NCBI GenBank assembly: GCA_029891345.1
Contig: CM057003.1
Location: 9,862,209 to 9,926,208 of the forward strand
Length of the DNA: 64,000 nucleotides
Reading direction: 5' to 3'
Origin: Dryococelus australis
Taxonomy: Eukaryota; Arthropoda; Insecta; Phasmatodea; Phasmatidae
Positions 34,590 through 45,849 of the stretch are shown piece by piece (positions within the stretch are counted from its first letter, which is position 1; the number at the start of each line of letters is the position of its first letter). A program made the translations under genes and the position numbers. A model generated the notes under the pieces. That model searched no databases and had not been told where the DNA came from. It was given only the letters and a program-made list of their open reading frames with translations.

Positions 34590-36323
34590 AGGGTTCTTCC
34601 AAAAGTATAAGGACACCATTATATTTAATTAACGTAACGTTTTGTCCTTATAATTAATCGTTCAGAATCCGATGATCAATTGCACAGGAATAACTGGATT
34701 AGGATATATCCTGAGCTTCATAAAAAAAAAAGTGGAAATATGACAATTTGTTCAAAAGTTACCTCTGTTTTCCGTGTTTTTATATAAAATGATTTTTTTT
34801 TCACTTTAATGTATTTCCGCAGATGTGAACAACGCAATCAGTGGAATAGTTTATAATTTTTTTTTTGGGAGAAACACAAAACCTAAGGAATAATTATAAT
34901 CACATAATATCTATCTAATTTGATTCTACTAGAAATTACAACGACATTTATCACTTGAAAATTAATTATAAAAGATGTCGCAAGACTGAACAAACTGGCA
35001 ATCTTTAGTAATGAACTACTGTAACACCGACTGAGTCACCGAAGCCGGAGTGGTGTCAAGTTTGAGTTTGTATGTAGTACCAAAGATAGCAGTACTGTAA
35101 CGATTTTTTGTTCCTTCCTTCTCGCTGTTATTTTTTACTTATGTCGAAGCTTCCATAGATGCGTGCGTACAGTATTATAAAGTTATCTTTATGTGATAAT
35201 GGGAAGAAAAAGTGTGAAAGAAGAAATCAAGTGGCAAGTTATCGGCATGCTTAAGTGTGGTATGTCGTATAGAGCAATTGCAAGTGAGCTAGGTATAAGT
35301 AAAACGTGTGTTGAACAAACAAACAAACATACGAAGAGCGCCACTGTAGCAGACTTGCCGCGGAGCGGTAGGCCGAATATTACGTCACCCAGGGAGGACA
35401 GAACAATAGCAGGTATTTCCAAACGTCATCGGAGGGGTTGCATTTCTACAATTCAAAGGGAATTTAAGGAAAAGACTCGTAAGCCAGTGTCACCTATGAC
35501 TTGTTCCCGTCGACTGCGTAGTGCAGATCTTGATTCATATGTGGCAATAAAGAAACGACTCCTGGCAGCGATTTCGCGCAACAACAGACGAATTTTGTGC
35601 AAAAGCAAGAAGAAATGGAGAGTGTAAAGGTGGGATAAGGTACTGTTTAGTGTCGAGTCACGATTCCAGCTATTCCCCAACCAGAGAGTTCGTGTAAGGC
35701 GCACTACAACCAGAAATTCCTTCCGGAATATTTGTCACCAGCAATTCAAGGTGGCGGTGATTCAGTTATTATATGGGGCTGCATGTATGCAAATGGTACT
35801 GGAATATTGCGGTTCATCAATGGTTCAATGGACTCCAAGGAGTGCATATCAACCATGAAGGACAATCAGTTCTCTCCTGCAAGAAGCTTCATGGCTGTTA
35901 CTTCGTATATCAACAGGACAATGCGCCGTGCCACAAATCTCGCGCAACTACGCAGTGGTTTGAAGACAATCAAGCACCAGTGTCAGAGTAGCCAAGCAGA
36001 AGTCCGGATCTCAACCCCATTGATAATCTACGGCACAATAATAGCTGCCTGCAGGCCCGTAAAGCGTCAGAACTTCGTAAAGTTATATCCACAACTAGGA
36101 ACAATATTACAGTGCAAGAGCGTCAAAAACTTGTGCAGAGCATGGTGAAAAGGGTGGAATTGTGTTGGAACGCCCAATGAGGTCCAATAGACTATTGGAA
36201 ACATTCACGGTGTCATTTGGAAGTGAATCGGAGTGATTTTATGTAATTGCGTATTACCATATGTTTTTTAATTAAGTGTTACATACAGTTCATTGGGTGT
36301 CCTTATACTTTTGTTAGGACCTG
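34590..36323 (+). mobile_element. Tc1-like DNA transposon, decayed, both ends present
   Basis: The left terminal repeat (GGTTCTTCCAAAAGTATAAG, then GACACC, from about 34,592) pairs with the right one (GGTGTCCTTATACTTTTG, then TTAGGACC, ending near 36,321). The inner 17 bp are identical. TA lies at or one base from each end. The length, 1.73 kb, is close to the usual Tc1 size, and a single transposase region in the plus strand is centred within it. The terminal repeats do not resemble those of families A-D, so this enzyme type is an unlikely partner for them. Confidence 0.88.
35199..36180 (+). pseudogene. Tc1-like transposase (DD34E/D type), inactive
   Basis: The first frame starts at ATG 35,199 and reads MGRKSVKEEIKW, a helix-turn-helix (MLKCGMSYRAIASELGISKT, residues ~16-35) and the linker RSGRPNITS. 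An in-frame TAA lies at 35,625-35,627, then FSVESRF, where the usual catalytic Asp of FSDESRF is Val. Near 35,725 the reading moves to another frame (QGGGDSVIIWGCM), and near 35,840 to a third (YQQDNAPCHKS, with the second Asp kept). A TAG replaces a Trp codon, and SPDLNPIDNL follows, with 34 residues between the two acidic positions. Two stops, two frame changes and a lost catalytic Asp mean a dead enzyme. Family length is about 340 residues, which fits. Confidence 0.88.
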
Positions 36324-36379
36324 ATATATACCAGTTAATATTCATCCGGGTGATGCGAAAAGGGCTGCGAAAGTTTTTT

Positions 36380-37135
36380 TCTCCCTGGAGATGTTATTGG
36401 CTTGGTGGACGTTGTCCCAGATTCCGCGTCGAGAGAAGTTTGCTGCGAAACCCACACATTTATTTGTTGTGTGTTAAATCACGTGACCGTCCTAGCAGCA
36501 TCCCCAAAAAAGGGTCGAGGGTTTCATCGAATGCCGTTTTCCACACCGTCCAACCCCTCTTGCCCCGCATTACCCCTCGTCAAACTCCCGGGCATGCAAC
36601 CGCACACGGCCAGTGAACTGGCTAGTTTATTTTTACTGGCGGACATAAAGCCAACATGCTGCTCTCTTGTAACGGTCGCCCTTAAGCGATATTTACGTGG
36701 ATTTTCTCTCCCAGTTTCCCAACCTGACCCGCCTGGCAGGCCGTTCCCGTACAGGATCCCTGTTGCCTTGGTCGAGGGGTGGACGCGGCGGAGGGGTGGG
36801 GATCTGCTATAAAGGGCCCAGAAACGCAGTCATAAGAAGATAACGAATACGTCTCTGTGCGAGAACGTGAGGGCACAACCCTCGCAACACCCCTCGAGCG
36901 CCATGATGCCGCGCCCGGCCCAGGGTCGCGTGAGTTGATGGCAACGCAGCTTTCCGCGTTAGCGCCACGACGTCACGGACGCCAGTTTACGACCTCGTCA
37001 TCTCTTGCCTCCGATTCTTCTGAAAACCTGCGTCAGGGCGGAGCTGATTGCCTCGCCCCACGCGTCAAACCGTTTCGAAGGTGCTGGCGAAACAAAGACT
37101 CGACTTACTGGACCAACGACGGTATGTGACACCGT
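36380..37135 (+). other. GC-rich island with possible 5' exon
   Basis: GC-rich, CpG-rich sequence directly downstream of the Tc1-like element. Frames on both strands are open by composition (for example 36402-36812 and 36857-37129), with no recognisable domain. The island ends at GACGGTATGTGAC (37,118-37,130), which would fit a splice donor. Together with the TATA box at 36,808 this could be a first exon of an unseen gene, or an old LTR. I cannot decide between them. Confidence 0.3.
36808..36815 (+). promoter_or_regulatory. TATA box candidate
   Basis: CTATAAAG in a GC-rich context (CTGCTATAAAGGGCCC). An initiator-like GCAGTCAT lies about 25 bp downstream, near 36,826-36,833, which is the expected spacing. 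No known coding exon follows, so this is a sequence match only. Confidence 0.4.
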
Positions 37136-37229
37136 ATTCTGGAGACTAACTTCTGTCAGGACACTCTGCTATAACTAATTATGTACACTGAGTGTTTGAA
37201 GACTCTTAAATTTCCCCAGAGGAGTGCGC

Positions 37230-37306
37230 GTCGTTTTGCCTAACGTCATTTAGCCTAACAGTCGTTTTCCTTTCAAATCGTTTTACCCAAAATTAGGCAA
37301 AACGAC
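37230..37306. repeat. Perfect 14-bp inverted repeat of a TTAGGCAAAACGAC word
   Basis: GTCGTTTTGCCTAA at 37,230-37,243 is matched exactly by TTAGGCAAAACGAC at 37,293-37,306. The loop contains three related words (ATTTAGCCTAAC, GTCGTTTTCC, TCGTTTTACCC), so the whole 77 bp is built from variants of one motif. It may be a fragment of a larger repeat family rather than a simple hairpin. Confidence 0.75.
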
Positions 37307-37309
37307 CCG

Positions 37310-38155
37310 AAGGTCTACTACTTCGGAACACGTAAAGAATGCGTTTTGTAGCCGCACCTAACATTTTATCAGTTAGTGAAACCAGTCAAGTTTATACTGC
37401 CCTCAAAATCTAAATTACTATTATTAATCTTCTAATCATCTAGAGTGAAAATATTCGTGAAAGTATATATCTATAGAAGTTTAGAATAAAAAGTAAGTAC
37501 TATCTAAAATCTGACTCACCTAAATCTGAATTTTTAAATACAAATTTGACGCCCAACCATAAAATTATAAAATTAGTTAGTTTCCATAATTGTTCCCGTT
37601 ATTTGAAGAACGCAAATAAAAGTAAGGGGAAAGATAATAGACGTTACACGGGAATAAAATTGAAAATGACATGGGAAGTTTAGAGGAAATATTAATAAAC
37701 GGCAAAGCGTCCATGTTAGTTGTGAATTATTGCAGCTTTTTAAGAGAGTTTGTGCAGAAATTAAAAAAAAAATGTTTGCACTCATTTAAATCAAGTTAGA
37801 ACACTCCCCCAACGCAACCTAAAAAAAAAAAAAAAACAAGCCACCGAAATGTATCATTTAGCAGCCCATGGCAAATAACTATGTATCATTTTGATCATTT
37901 ACTGGCAAGTAATTTGAATGGTAAATATCTAAGATAGAAAATATTTAAATGGCATTTTTTTCTAACAGAAATCTGAACGGCGAAAGTTCCAAATTATTGC
38001 ATATTTTGGATGATTTGAAATTATATCTCTCCGCCATTTAGAATGTATTATTCACTGGAAATATTAGGCAATTATTTTAACCAAAAGTTGCACAAAAATG
38101 GAAGGTTAGATTACCGCTGTGGATATGTGGACATGTTATTCTCTTACATACGTAT
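37310..38155. other. AT-rich spacer, no recognised gene
   Basis: No domain-bearing frame. Poly-A near 37,820-37,835. Nothing shared with other regions. Confidence 0.45.
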
Positions 38156-38157
38156 TA

Positions 38158-38471
38158 TAGTCCATTCACAGTTATTGCACACTTTTTGAAGCCCTTCTTA
38201 AGTACTACTTCCATGCGATTCGTCCGCCTTATGCAAACAAAAATTAACGGAATGTAAAGAACAACGTACCGCATTCGTGCGCACATTTTGTAATACTATT
38301 TTGCATAAGAACTACTTTATTTCTTACTAGGAATTACCAAAACACCTATTTTCTCCCTGTTTTATTAGTATTATTCATAAATTAAATATTATAATTTATG
38401 TATAAATATAAGTAAAAGTTAAAATTAACCAAAAATAATGTAAAAAGTGTGAACAAAGTGCGAATAGACTA
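38158..38471 (+). mobile_element. Family D MITE, intact ends (copy D1)
   Basis: TA, TAGTCCATTCACAGTTATTG at the left; GTGCGAATAGACTA, then TA at the right; 314 bp. The left 60 bp align with family A (CACACTTTTTGAAGCCC against GAGCACTTTTGAAAGCCC; then CTTAAG, CTACTT, CGTCCGCCTTATG). The core differs from A, B and C and recurs only at 12.1 kb. Non-coding. The terminus TAGTCCATTC is also that of element C, so D joins the two families. Confidence 0.82.
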
Positions 38472-38473
38472 TA

Positions 38474-39034
38474 CATATATTTTCTTGATGTTATTGGCTG
38501 TTAACGCATCTAGAAAATATCAACAATACATTACACTAAATATTTGCGAAGTGAAAGTAGCCATGCAACAGAGAATAATTAGCATGTATCGGGTCAGAAT
38601 TCGATCAGATGTAAGATAGCAGAGAAAATGTAGAACTCTAAAACAAGTAAATTCACAAAAGATAAACCAATGAGAGGTATAAAACGTGTGCTAATACACA
38701 GTGATCAGACATTTATTTTATCCTTTTAGAAGATATCTCCATGGACTGTCAATTAATACCGACAAAAACGATTGGCTTGTGTTTTTCTATGTAGAGAAAA
38801 AAAATTAAAAACCAGGATAAACGAAAATTTATAAATGATATAATCCATAGTTAATATAATTTTAATGAATGACGCCAGGTTAGTTTGACTTATAATAATC
38901 AGTTTACATTAGCGTTCAAACTTATATTAGAGCTTTTAAAAATAAAGCTTTATGTTTAGTAATTATTATCAACTGTATGTGAAATGTTTAGGCAAAAATG
39001 TTTTGGAGAATAACAAGCTGGATGAGCAGACATC
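38474..39034. other. AT-rich spacer, no recognised gene
   Basis: 0.56 kb between elements D1 and C, with no frame or motif worth naming. Confidence 0.45.
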
Positions 39035-39036
39035 TA

Positions 39037-40944
39037 CAATCCATTCCCCATTGGAAGCAACCTTCTCGGAGCCCTCCTAAATATCTACTTGCAGTCCCGT
39101 CTCGTATCCTTCCGCCAAATGTAAACAAACATTGTCATGTGACTGCCATGTAGCATCTGTCAAATCAATGTTTACATTCCATTTTGTGTGTACATATGTT
39201 CGTATACTTTCGCTACACCTAAAAATAAACATTGAAATGTGACTTCTACTTTTATACCTGTCAAATGTGTTGTTTACTGTTTACAGCTTTTGAAAGAATT
39301 CTGTCATATTCCAAAAACCATTCCATATGATCATTCATAGTTTAGGACTCTAACATTATTTAGGCCAGCTTTATGACGTTTTAAAAATGGCTGAATTGAA
39401 GACAGTTCTTACGGTTATTTTACATTAACATATTTATTTTCCACGACGTAGCTCAATACATATAATGCACGTCAGTATTTTGCTGCGACTGTGTTTAACA
39501 CTGTTACAACTGCGAGGTAAAGGGCTGTACTAATTGTAATTACCCTTTTGTTATTGATGTGTTGGATAATTTCTCTAAAAGGACGGCCTCAGTTGGAATA
39601 AATATTAAAACCAAGGAACAACCAGTGAAAAAAGCTCATTAAATTCAAGCACGCAACTTGTGTTGCTCATTTTTGTCATACAACCTTAAAATATAGCTGT
39701 AAACATTCACACAAATAAGCCTACGGTAACATTTATTCCGCTCATATTTATATGTATTGCCACTTATTGTTTATTAGGTTTATTGAAATTTATCGGGCTG
39801 GGCTTAGTATTTTTCTTCTGGGATTGTAGAAAATTACGTTAGACGACTGTGTTTCAAACCCCTCAGGGCAAAGGTACAACGTTGTGATAAATAAATAGAC
39901 GTGGATTTAAATAAATAACTTCGTCGAAAAAACATTTCACATTTAAAACTTATAACTAGTGCTAATCAAGTATTTGAAATCACGCACACACAGCGCCAGC
40001 GTATCGACCACGATACACAAATGCACACCATTTCACAGACGCAATGATTAACGAAACACACGCCAGAGTATATTTATTACTGCCGTGGAAACACAGATTT
40101 ATCACAACATCGTAACTTGCCTAGGTAGAAAAAACACAACGTCTACAAACGTGATGTATTAATTTGAAGTATTTTTCGGAGTAAGAATAATTTACGTTTC
40201 GTTTGACAAAAAGCAACATGCCATGTCATGGCTCGCCAAGTCTGCCAACTTCACTAGGTAACAGCCCCGCCATCATATCTAAATATATTAAAATACGTAT
40301 TCAAACATTAAAATCTCTTTTCAGTTGTAAATTACGAATTCAAAAATCATTATTTTGCTGTAATAAGTATGAAATATACTACAATTGAAAACATGTATAA
40401 TTTCAGCTTACTAGCGAAGTGAAATTACCCGAGTGTGAAAGACGAAGAAAGAGACAGAGAGCGACAAGCCTCGCCAGCAGACAGTTTATCAATTGCTTTC
40501 TCGCTCGATAAAACAATACCGTATCATTACGGCCAACTCACGATATTTTCCGACGTTATTTTAAACTGCAAAAATTAGATATGTTGCCATCAGGGTTACT
40601 TAAATATTTAAATATTTCGATAGGCACCGTTTAATTTACAAATAGCATACTAAAAAACGAGGTTAGAATAATATTTTAAGTGTGAACTATTTCTTACCGA
40701 TCGTTGCCAACACGTCGCTGCACTCGCTGTTGTTAATGCATAGTTAAAAAAGAAATAAATATTACAAGTTATAGAAGATATTAACGTAAAGGTTTATTTA
40801 TTCAATAATACAGTACTCTAAAGTTAGCCAAAGTGTTATATATTTGTTGAATACAGGTTATTGAATAAACAGTTGACATGTTATGCCTAGAGTGTTTTTT
40901 CAAACGTTGATTTTCATAAGTCGCTTCCAATCGGGAATGGACTA
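39037..40944 (+). mobile_element. Element C, 1.9-kb relative of family A
   Basis: Left end CAATCCATTCCCCATTGGAAG after TA; right end CTTCCAATCGGGAATGGACTA before TA; 1,908 bp. Subterminal sequence matches family A at both sides. Left: ATCTACTTG, then TATCCTTCCGCC, ATGTAAAC and AACATTGTCATG. Right: TGCCAACTTCACT, AAATATAT, and TTTTTTCAAACGTTGATTTTC at the very end. The core adds about 1.4 kb, AT-rich, with no transposase frame. It could be an internally enlarged or worn longer member from which shorter forms derive, or A-type ends joined to other DNA. Confidence 0.72.
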
Positions 40945-40946
40945 TA

Positions 40947-43045
40947 GGCGAAAACTTTTACTATGCCTGTGTATGCTGGAAATCTATAACAAAATATAAA
41001 CAACTTATCAAATATCATCAAATGTTTAACTCTATTTCAATTCTAACCTTAAAAATAATCAGAACAAAATCGAACAATGAAGCGAACTGAAAATGTATCG
41101 CTAGTGCAATTCCTCTAATAACTTACATCTTCTACAATTAAATTTCTCATACTTGACATGACATTAACTCAAAGTAAGATGCTGGTTACAAATTAAATCG
41201 TAAGAACATCAAAGTTACAAAACACATATAAATATAATCCCCTGCTGTAAGTTACTGAGAGTTGAGCTTATTCTGAATTCTGCTATGAAGATCTGAAACG
41301 ACACTATTTCTGTTATTGCGTATAGTCTGCATGAATGAAATATCAATTTTGGTTTTCGACATAGAGGCGTCCCGTGCCTGTTATAGTCAGAGATTTAATT
41401 GCGTAAATGAAACAGAAAATTTGATGACTGTACAAAAACGTGTACCCATACAGTACGTGGATATTCTTTAGGTGTTCAGTATGAACGATATTACTTTATA
41501 TATTCTATCTGATTCCATGACAAAATTTTGTAAAATTTACCTTATTTAAAATAACAAATAATATATAAAGCGTCTTCATGATGTGCAATAATTATTGAGG
41601 TCGGCGGGTGTCTAAGATTATTGGGATTTTTAAACGACCTTATTTTAAAACATCATTAACTTACTAAGAATAAATAATAAATTCAATATTACTGTATTAT
41701 TGAATGAATAACTGTAATCTGTAAAAGTCTTATGCATTATATATTTCCATCTCATAAATAAAATAGAGCAATGCTATGTTTCGAAACGTACAAATATTTG
41801 AAACCGTGCTCTGTGATCAAATGTTTTAAGATATAAACAAATCATCTCGTTTAAGTTAGGGGGAAAAAAAAAAAAAAAAACATGGCGTTTGGGTGATTCT
41901 CTCAGGCAAACTGGAAAAAAATAATTAAAACCCATTTTAACCCATTTGATGCTGTTGTGCGCCTGTGAGCTATGCAAATCGCGTGCCAGAGTTTGTCTGT
42001 TAGTGAAATTGAATTGAAAAAATTGTGTTAGGCTGTGTTGTAGACACGGGCGTTTGTTTTGCGTGAATACCGTATACGTCGACGCGCTCGCACACCTTGA
42101 TGTTTATTTTACGTTCCCGGCACCGCTTCACACCATCATATGGGGTTTTATTGGTGTCACTGGATTGCTCTTGAGATGCTCTTTCCAACCGTGCACGATT
42201 TCTGTATTTCGACTTGACTTTTTGACGAGTATAGGCCGACATTGTGTTAAATCTTTTTTTAACTTTCTACATTAAACACGCACAATTTCACCATAGTCAC
42301 GCCACGCAAATGTTTTTATACGCGCGATCGATTGATCTTGACGAGAGATGTCGATTGAAACATAAACGAGTATCATAGCTTCTCCTAGTTAAAAGCTATA
42401 CTACGCGGAAGTTGAGATGCGGCGAAACTAACTAAAAATTGCGCCCCCTCCCCCCTACTTACACCTGAACGGCGCGCAATGCTTCACATTCTTGACGTAA
42501 CATATTCTTTGATCCTTTGGCAGTCGAGTGGTGTAATAGAATTTTGCACGTAGACGATAGTTTCCGAGCTGCAATGTCAAACTGTTACGTCCCGATTTTG
42601 TTATCATAGAATTTTCTGGATTGCCTCCCACTATGGTAGCAAATTTAAAGACGTATTCACGTCAGAAAGTTGACAACGTTATCCACTGAATGATCGAAAA
42701 CGCCGTTTTAAAATAAACTAGTTACATTTCACGGCGTTTTTGGTCTCGTCACAATTAGTTCGAAAATTATTATTGTTAATGGACTCGTTTGACAACACGA
42801 TTTTCACATTCCTTCCTCTGCTGATTATTTCGGTCACGAGCTGTGCTGCGCTGTCTCTCTTATTCGCACAAGGTGTCATTTCACTCCTCGCCGGCCTGCT
42901 ATTCAAAACAATCCTCTGTATGAAGTTTTTTAACATCCGCGTATGCTACCCCTCACACATATGCAACCGCAATATTTTAATAGTGCACCGGGTTGCCTAC
43001 CGGTATGAGACCATCCCCGCACACACAATAATATGCATTTATATG
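40947..43045. other. AT-rich spacer, no recognised gene
   Basis: 2.1 kb with only short frames. Poly-A near 41,865-41,880. The frames on both strands at 42,000-42,275 and 42,718-43,069 overlap each other and carry no domain. A plus frame, 42740-43069, is hydrophobic at the start but has no homology I can name. Confidence 0.4.
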
Positions 43046-43047
43046 TA

Positions 43048-43286
43048 TATGCTATTCACAGTAAAGTGAGCATTTTTGAAATCCTTCTCATTTGGAATAA
43101 TAGACGATAAATATTTTTTTAATTTTAGCCTTTAGGCATTAACTTCTGTGCGTGGGGGAATATACACACTGAGTTTATAACTTGCATTGCAATATTTATT
43201 TGAAAAGATCATAAAAGGAAAAAAGATGGCTGAAAGGAAAAAGTAACAAGGACGTGAAAAGTGCTCACTTTACCGTGAACAGCCTG
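43048..43286 (+). mobile_element. Family B MITE, full length (copy B2)
   Basis: TATGCTATTCACAGTAAAGTG at the left; CACTTTACCGTGAACAGCC, then TGTA at the right; 239 bp. Shares with B1 and B3 the core words GGAATAATAG, ATAAATAT, AACTTC, GGCTGAAAGGAAAAAGTAAC. Same orientation as B3, 325 bp further on. Confidence 0.87.
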
Positions 43287-43610
43287 TAACTTTTAACAAC
43301 TCGGTTCAACACCAGTATGCGGTGGTTATCTGGGTGCTAAATAGTCTGCTTATTTTGTAAGAATAGCGATGATATACAGGTTATCAAGCAATGCATGCGT
43401 ACAGGATTCTCTCTGTGTATTTTACCTATCATATAAAAAAATAAAATTTGTTATTTAGTTGTGCATTTAACCTGTTGTTTATTTTTCCAGAGAAAATGAT
43501 TGACGTTATAAGTACTGAAATAATTGCTGATCATGTGCTTTAACTCCTTCCTCACTCTTTAAATAACCATAATTTTTTACGGAAATATTCCGTTGGTCTA
43601 TTCATTTGTA

Positions 43611-43842
43611 GGCTATTCACGGTAAAGTGAGCACTTTTGAAAGCCTTCTCATTTGGAATAATAGTCAATAAATATATTTTATTTTAGTCTTAGACGTTAA
43701 CTTCCGAACGTGGTGGAATATACACACTGTGTTTATTACATATATCGCAATATTTATTTTAAAAGGTGGTTAAAGGATAAAATATGGCTGAAAGAAAAAA
43801 TAACTAGGGCCTCAAAAGTGCTCACTTTACCATGAACAGCCT
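43611..43842 (+). mobile_element. Family B MITE, full length (copy B3)
   Basis: TAGGCTATTCACGGTAAAGTG at the left; CACTTTACCATGAACAGCC, then TATA at the right; about 232 bp. Its core is nearly the same as B2 (TCATTTGGAATAATAG, ACACTGTGTTTATTA, AAGGATAAAATATGGCTG). The left TA has become TG. Confidence 0.87.
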
Positions 43843-44118
43843 ATAGGTAGAATTAGCAAGTATTAATACTACATAAATCTTATTAGCACTTGTTTGTCTA
43901 AAAATGGCGTTTTGAAATGTCACAATTTTAAGTCTTATATTTCCCTAATTGCAAACTCATAACATTATTACTTAATATTAGCAAACATAGCTCATTTGTT
44001 TGTTCCTTCTATGAGCTGCGATACTGGTGCATATGCTTCATTAGATGCACCTAGTTTTTCAATCTATTTTAAAAGATAGGCCTACCTCTACCCTTTAGAA
44101 CCTACAAATATTTTAATG

Positions 44119-44206
44119 CGTCAAAGTAATGGCGTGGAACCGTGGTTTGCCACACTCGTTTACGTCAAAGTAATTGCGTGGAACCGTGGTTTGCCACACT
44201 CGTTTA
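44119..44206 (+). repeat. Tandem duplication, 2 x 44 bp
   Basis: CGTCAAAGTAATGGCGTGG and the 25 bases that follow (up to CACTCGTTTA) are repeated immediately with one substitution (GG to TG). A recent local duplication with no other copy in the window. Confidence 0.9.
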
Positions 44207-44570
44207 CGACTGTTTGAAAAGCAAATGTAATTTCACTCCTGCACGTAGCTACATTTTTTTGGGGGGGAAATTTGTAAGCTCTTTTCACAGGGGACGAAAT
44301 ATTGTTACGAGCTGCCCTTTGTCTTCGTTACCGTCCCCGTTCCCCTTAAGCATGCGAAGCGAAGCCCTTCGAGGGCATTACCACCTGGTACCGGAGGATA
44401 GGTGGAGCAGCAAACGCCAGATGACACTAACGCTGGCTGCGATAACGCTATCGGCGCTGAAGCGGCTCCTGTCTCGGGAAGGATGAACGACTTCCTAGTC
44501 GCCGCGCGAAAATCTCTGGTCACCACCTTCCCCGGGGAGACTAGAGATGAGATGGACCTCCTGGACCAGG

Positions 44571-45773
44571 GGGGGCCTTATTCTAAGTTATTCGTTAATT
44601 TTTCGTTTTCGTTAAGTTCCGAAAGCTCCCTCAACGAATAAAATCTTCGAGAAAGGCAATTTTGGTATTCTAAGTCATAATTCGTTACGTCCTCCCAGAT
44701 GCCACCAAGACTTCGGCAATGTTCGGGTTTTCGTAGGCGAATGCAGGGTGGCAACACTCTGCTCGTGAACTTTAACTGTTTTATGAGACTTTGTTTGTAA
44801 ATTATGAATAAATAAAATTTAAAACATTAATTAACCAAAGCAGTAAAGCGCTTGAAAATTCTGTTTGCTTTTGGCGTGTTTTGGTTATTAGTATTACATG
44901 CATATGTTGAAAAAGGTATATATAGTTTTTCAAGTGTATCAAATTTGCTGACGGCATTGTACTATTTTGTACCTCGGCTAGACGTTTGATGTATTACACA
45001 TAAATATGCTTTAATTTCGTATGCTCTGAGTTGAAATAGACTCACATGTATGCCGATAAGAGAGAACAGAGAACTTTGGTTATTATATGCCCGAAGATTT
45101 TTTTTTTCTCAATGACCATTTTGCTGATTGGCTGCAAGCTATTTACGAACAAGCATTTACCTCTGTTATTCATAATACCAAGATTATAAAATAAGCCGTG
45201 GACAACTGTCGTGTTTCTTGTGGCTCGTATGTATACCAATATATGAATTTTCACTCAATTATTTCAAGAGAAAGTATTTTGGTAGTAAATCACCAAGAAT
45301 TATTTACAGTTTAGCACTACCTATCATGTGATTTACGAACTACATTGTCCGAAGCAAATTTTTTAAATAAATTAGTGTTTATGATCTCTTATTTCATTAT
45401 AAACGACTGTAATAACCTAATAAATTCCTCGCAATAGCCAGCTTACACTGTTCCTTACATAGTTCACAAATTGATACAGAAAGTTTAATTGATGCTTTAA
45501 AAATATTTTTTCTGAAATATATTTTGATGTTCCTGTAATGCATGAAGGGACATTACACCACGACTCTCTTCTTTTAAAGTCCCGAAAACGAATCTGTTTC
45601 ACACGCGAGCAAAGGTTTTCGTTTTCTTTTCGAGTTTCTTAACGAATATAGTGACGTCAAACGAACAACAGAATGCGGTTAGAATAGTTCATTTCGTTAG
45701 TAAACGAAAATTCGAGTAATAACGAATATTTTTGTCGCCAGGAAACGAAACGAATAGCTTAGAATAATCCCCC
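44571..45773. mobile_element. Inverted-repeat element, 1.2 kb, family uncertain
   Basis: The left end GGGGGCCTTATTCTAAGTTA, then TTCGTT, pairs with the right end, which read on the other strand is GGGGGATTATTCTAAGCTA, then TTCGTTTC. The flanks are AGG on both sides (44,568-44,570 and 45,774-45,776), a possible 3-bp target duplication. TTCGTT/AACGAA words recur in the subterminal 80 bp of both sides. No transposase frame, so it is non-autonomous. A G-rich terminus and 3-bp duplication would fit PIF/Harbinger-like elements, but that is a guess. Confidence 0.68.
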
Positions 45774-45849
45774 AGGTCAGCTCAGCTCAGTCTTGTACGG
45801 GCTGTTAGTGCCAGGTGCGTGGAACCATCGGAACGACTAGCGAGTGTAG

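Noticed and set aside
34590-36323. Tc1-like transposase as the source enzyme for families A-D
   Set aside because: Its terminal repeats (AAAAGTATAAGGACACC) share nothing with the ends of A, B, C or D apart from the TA target.
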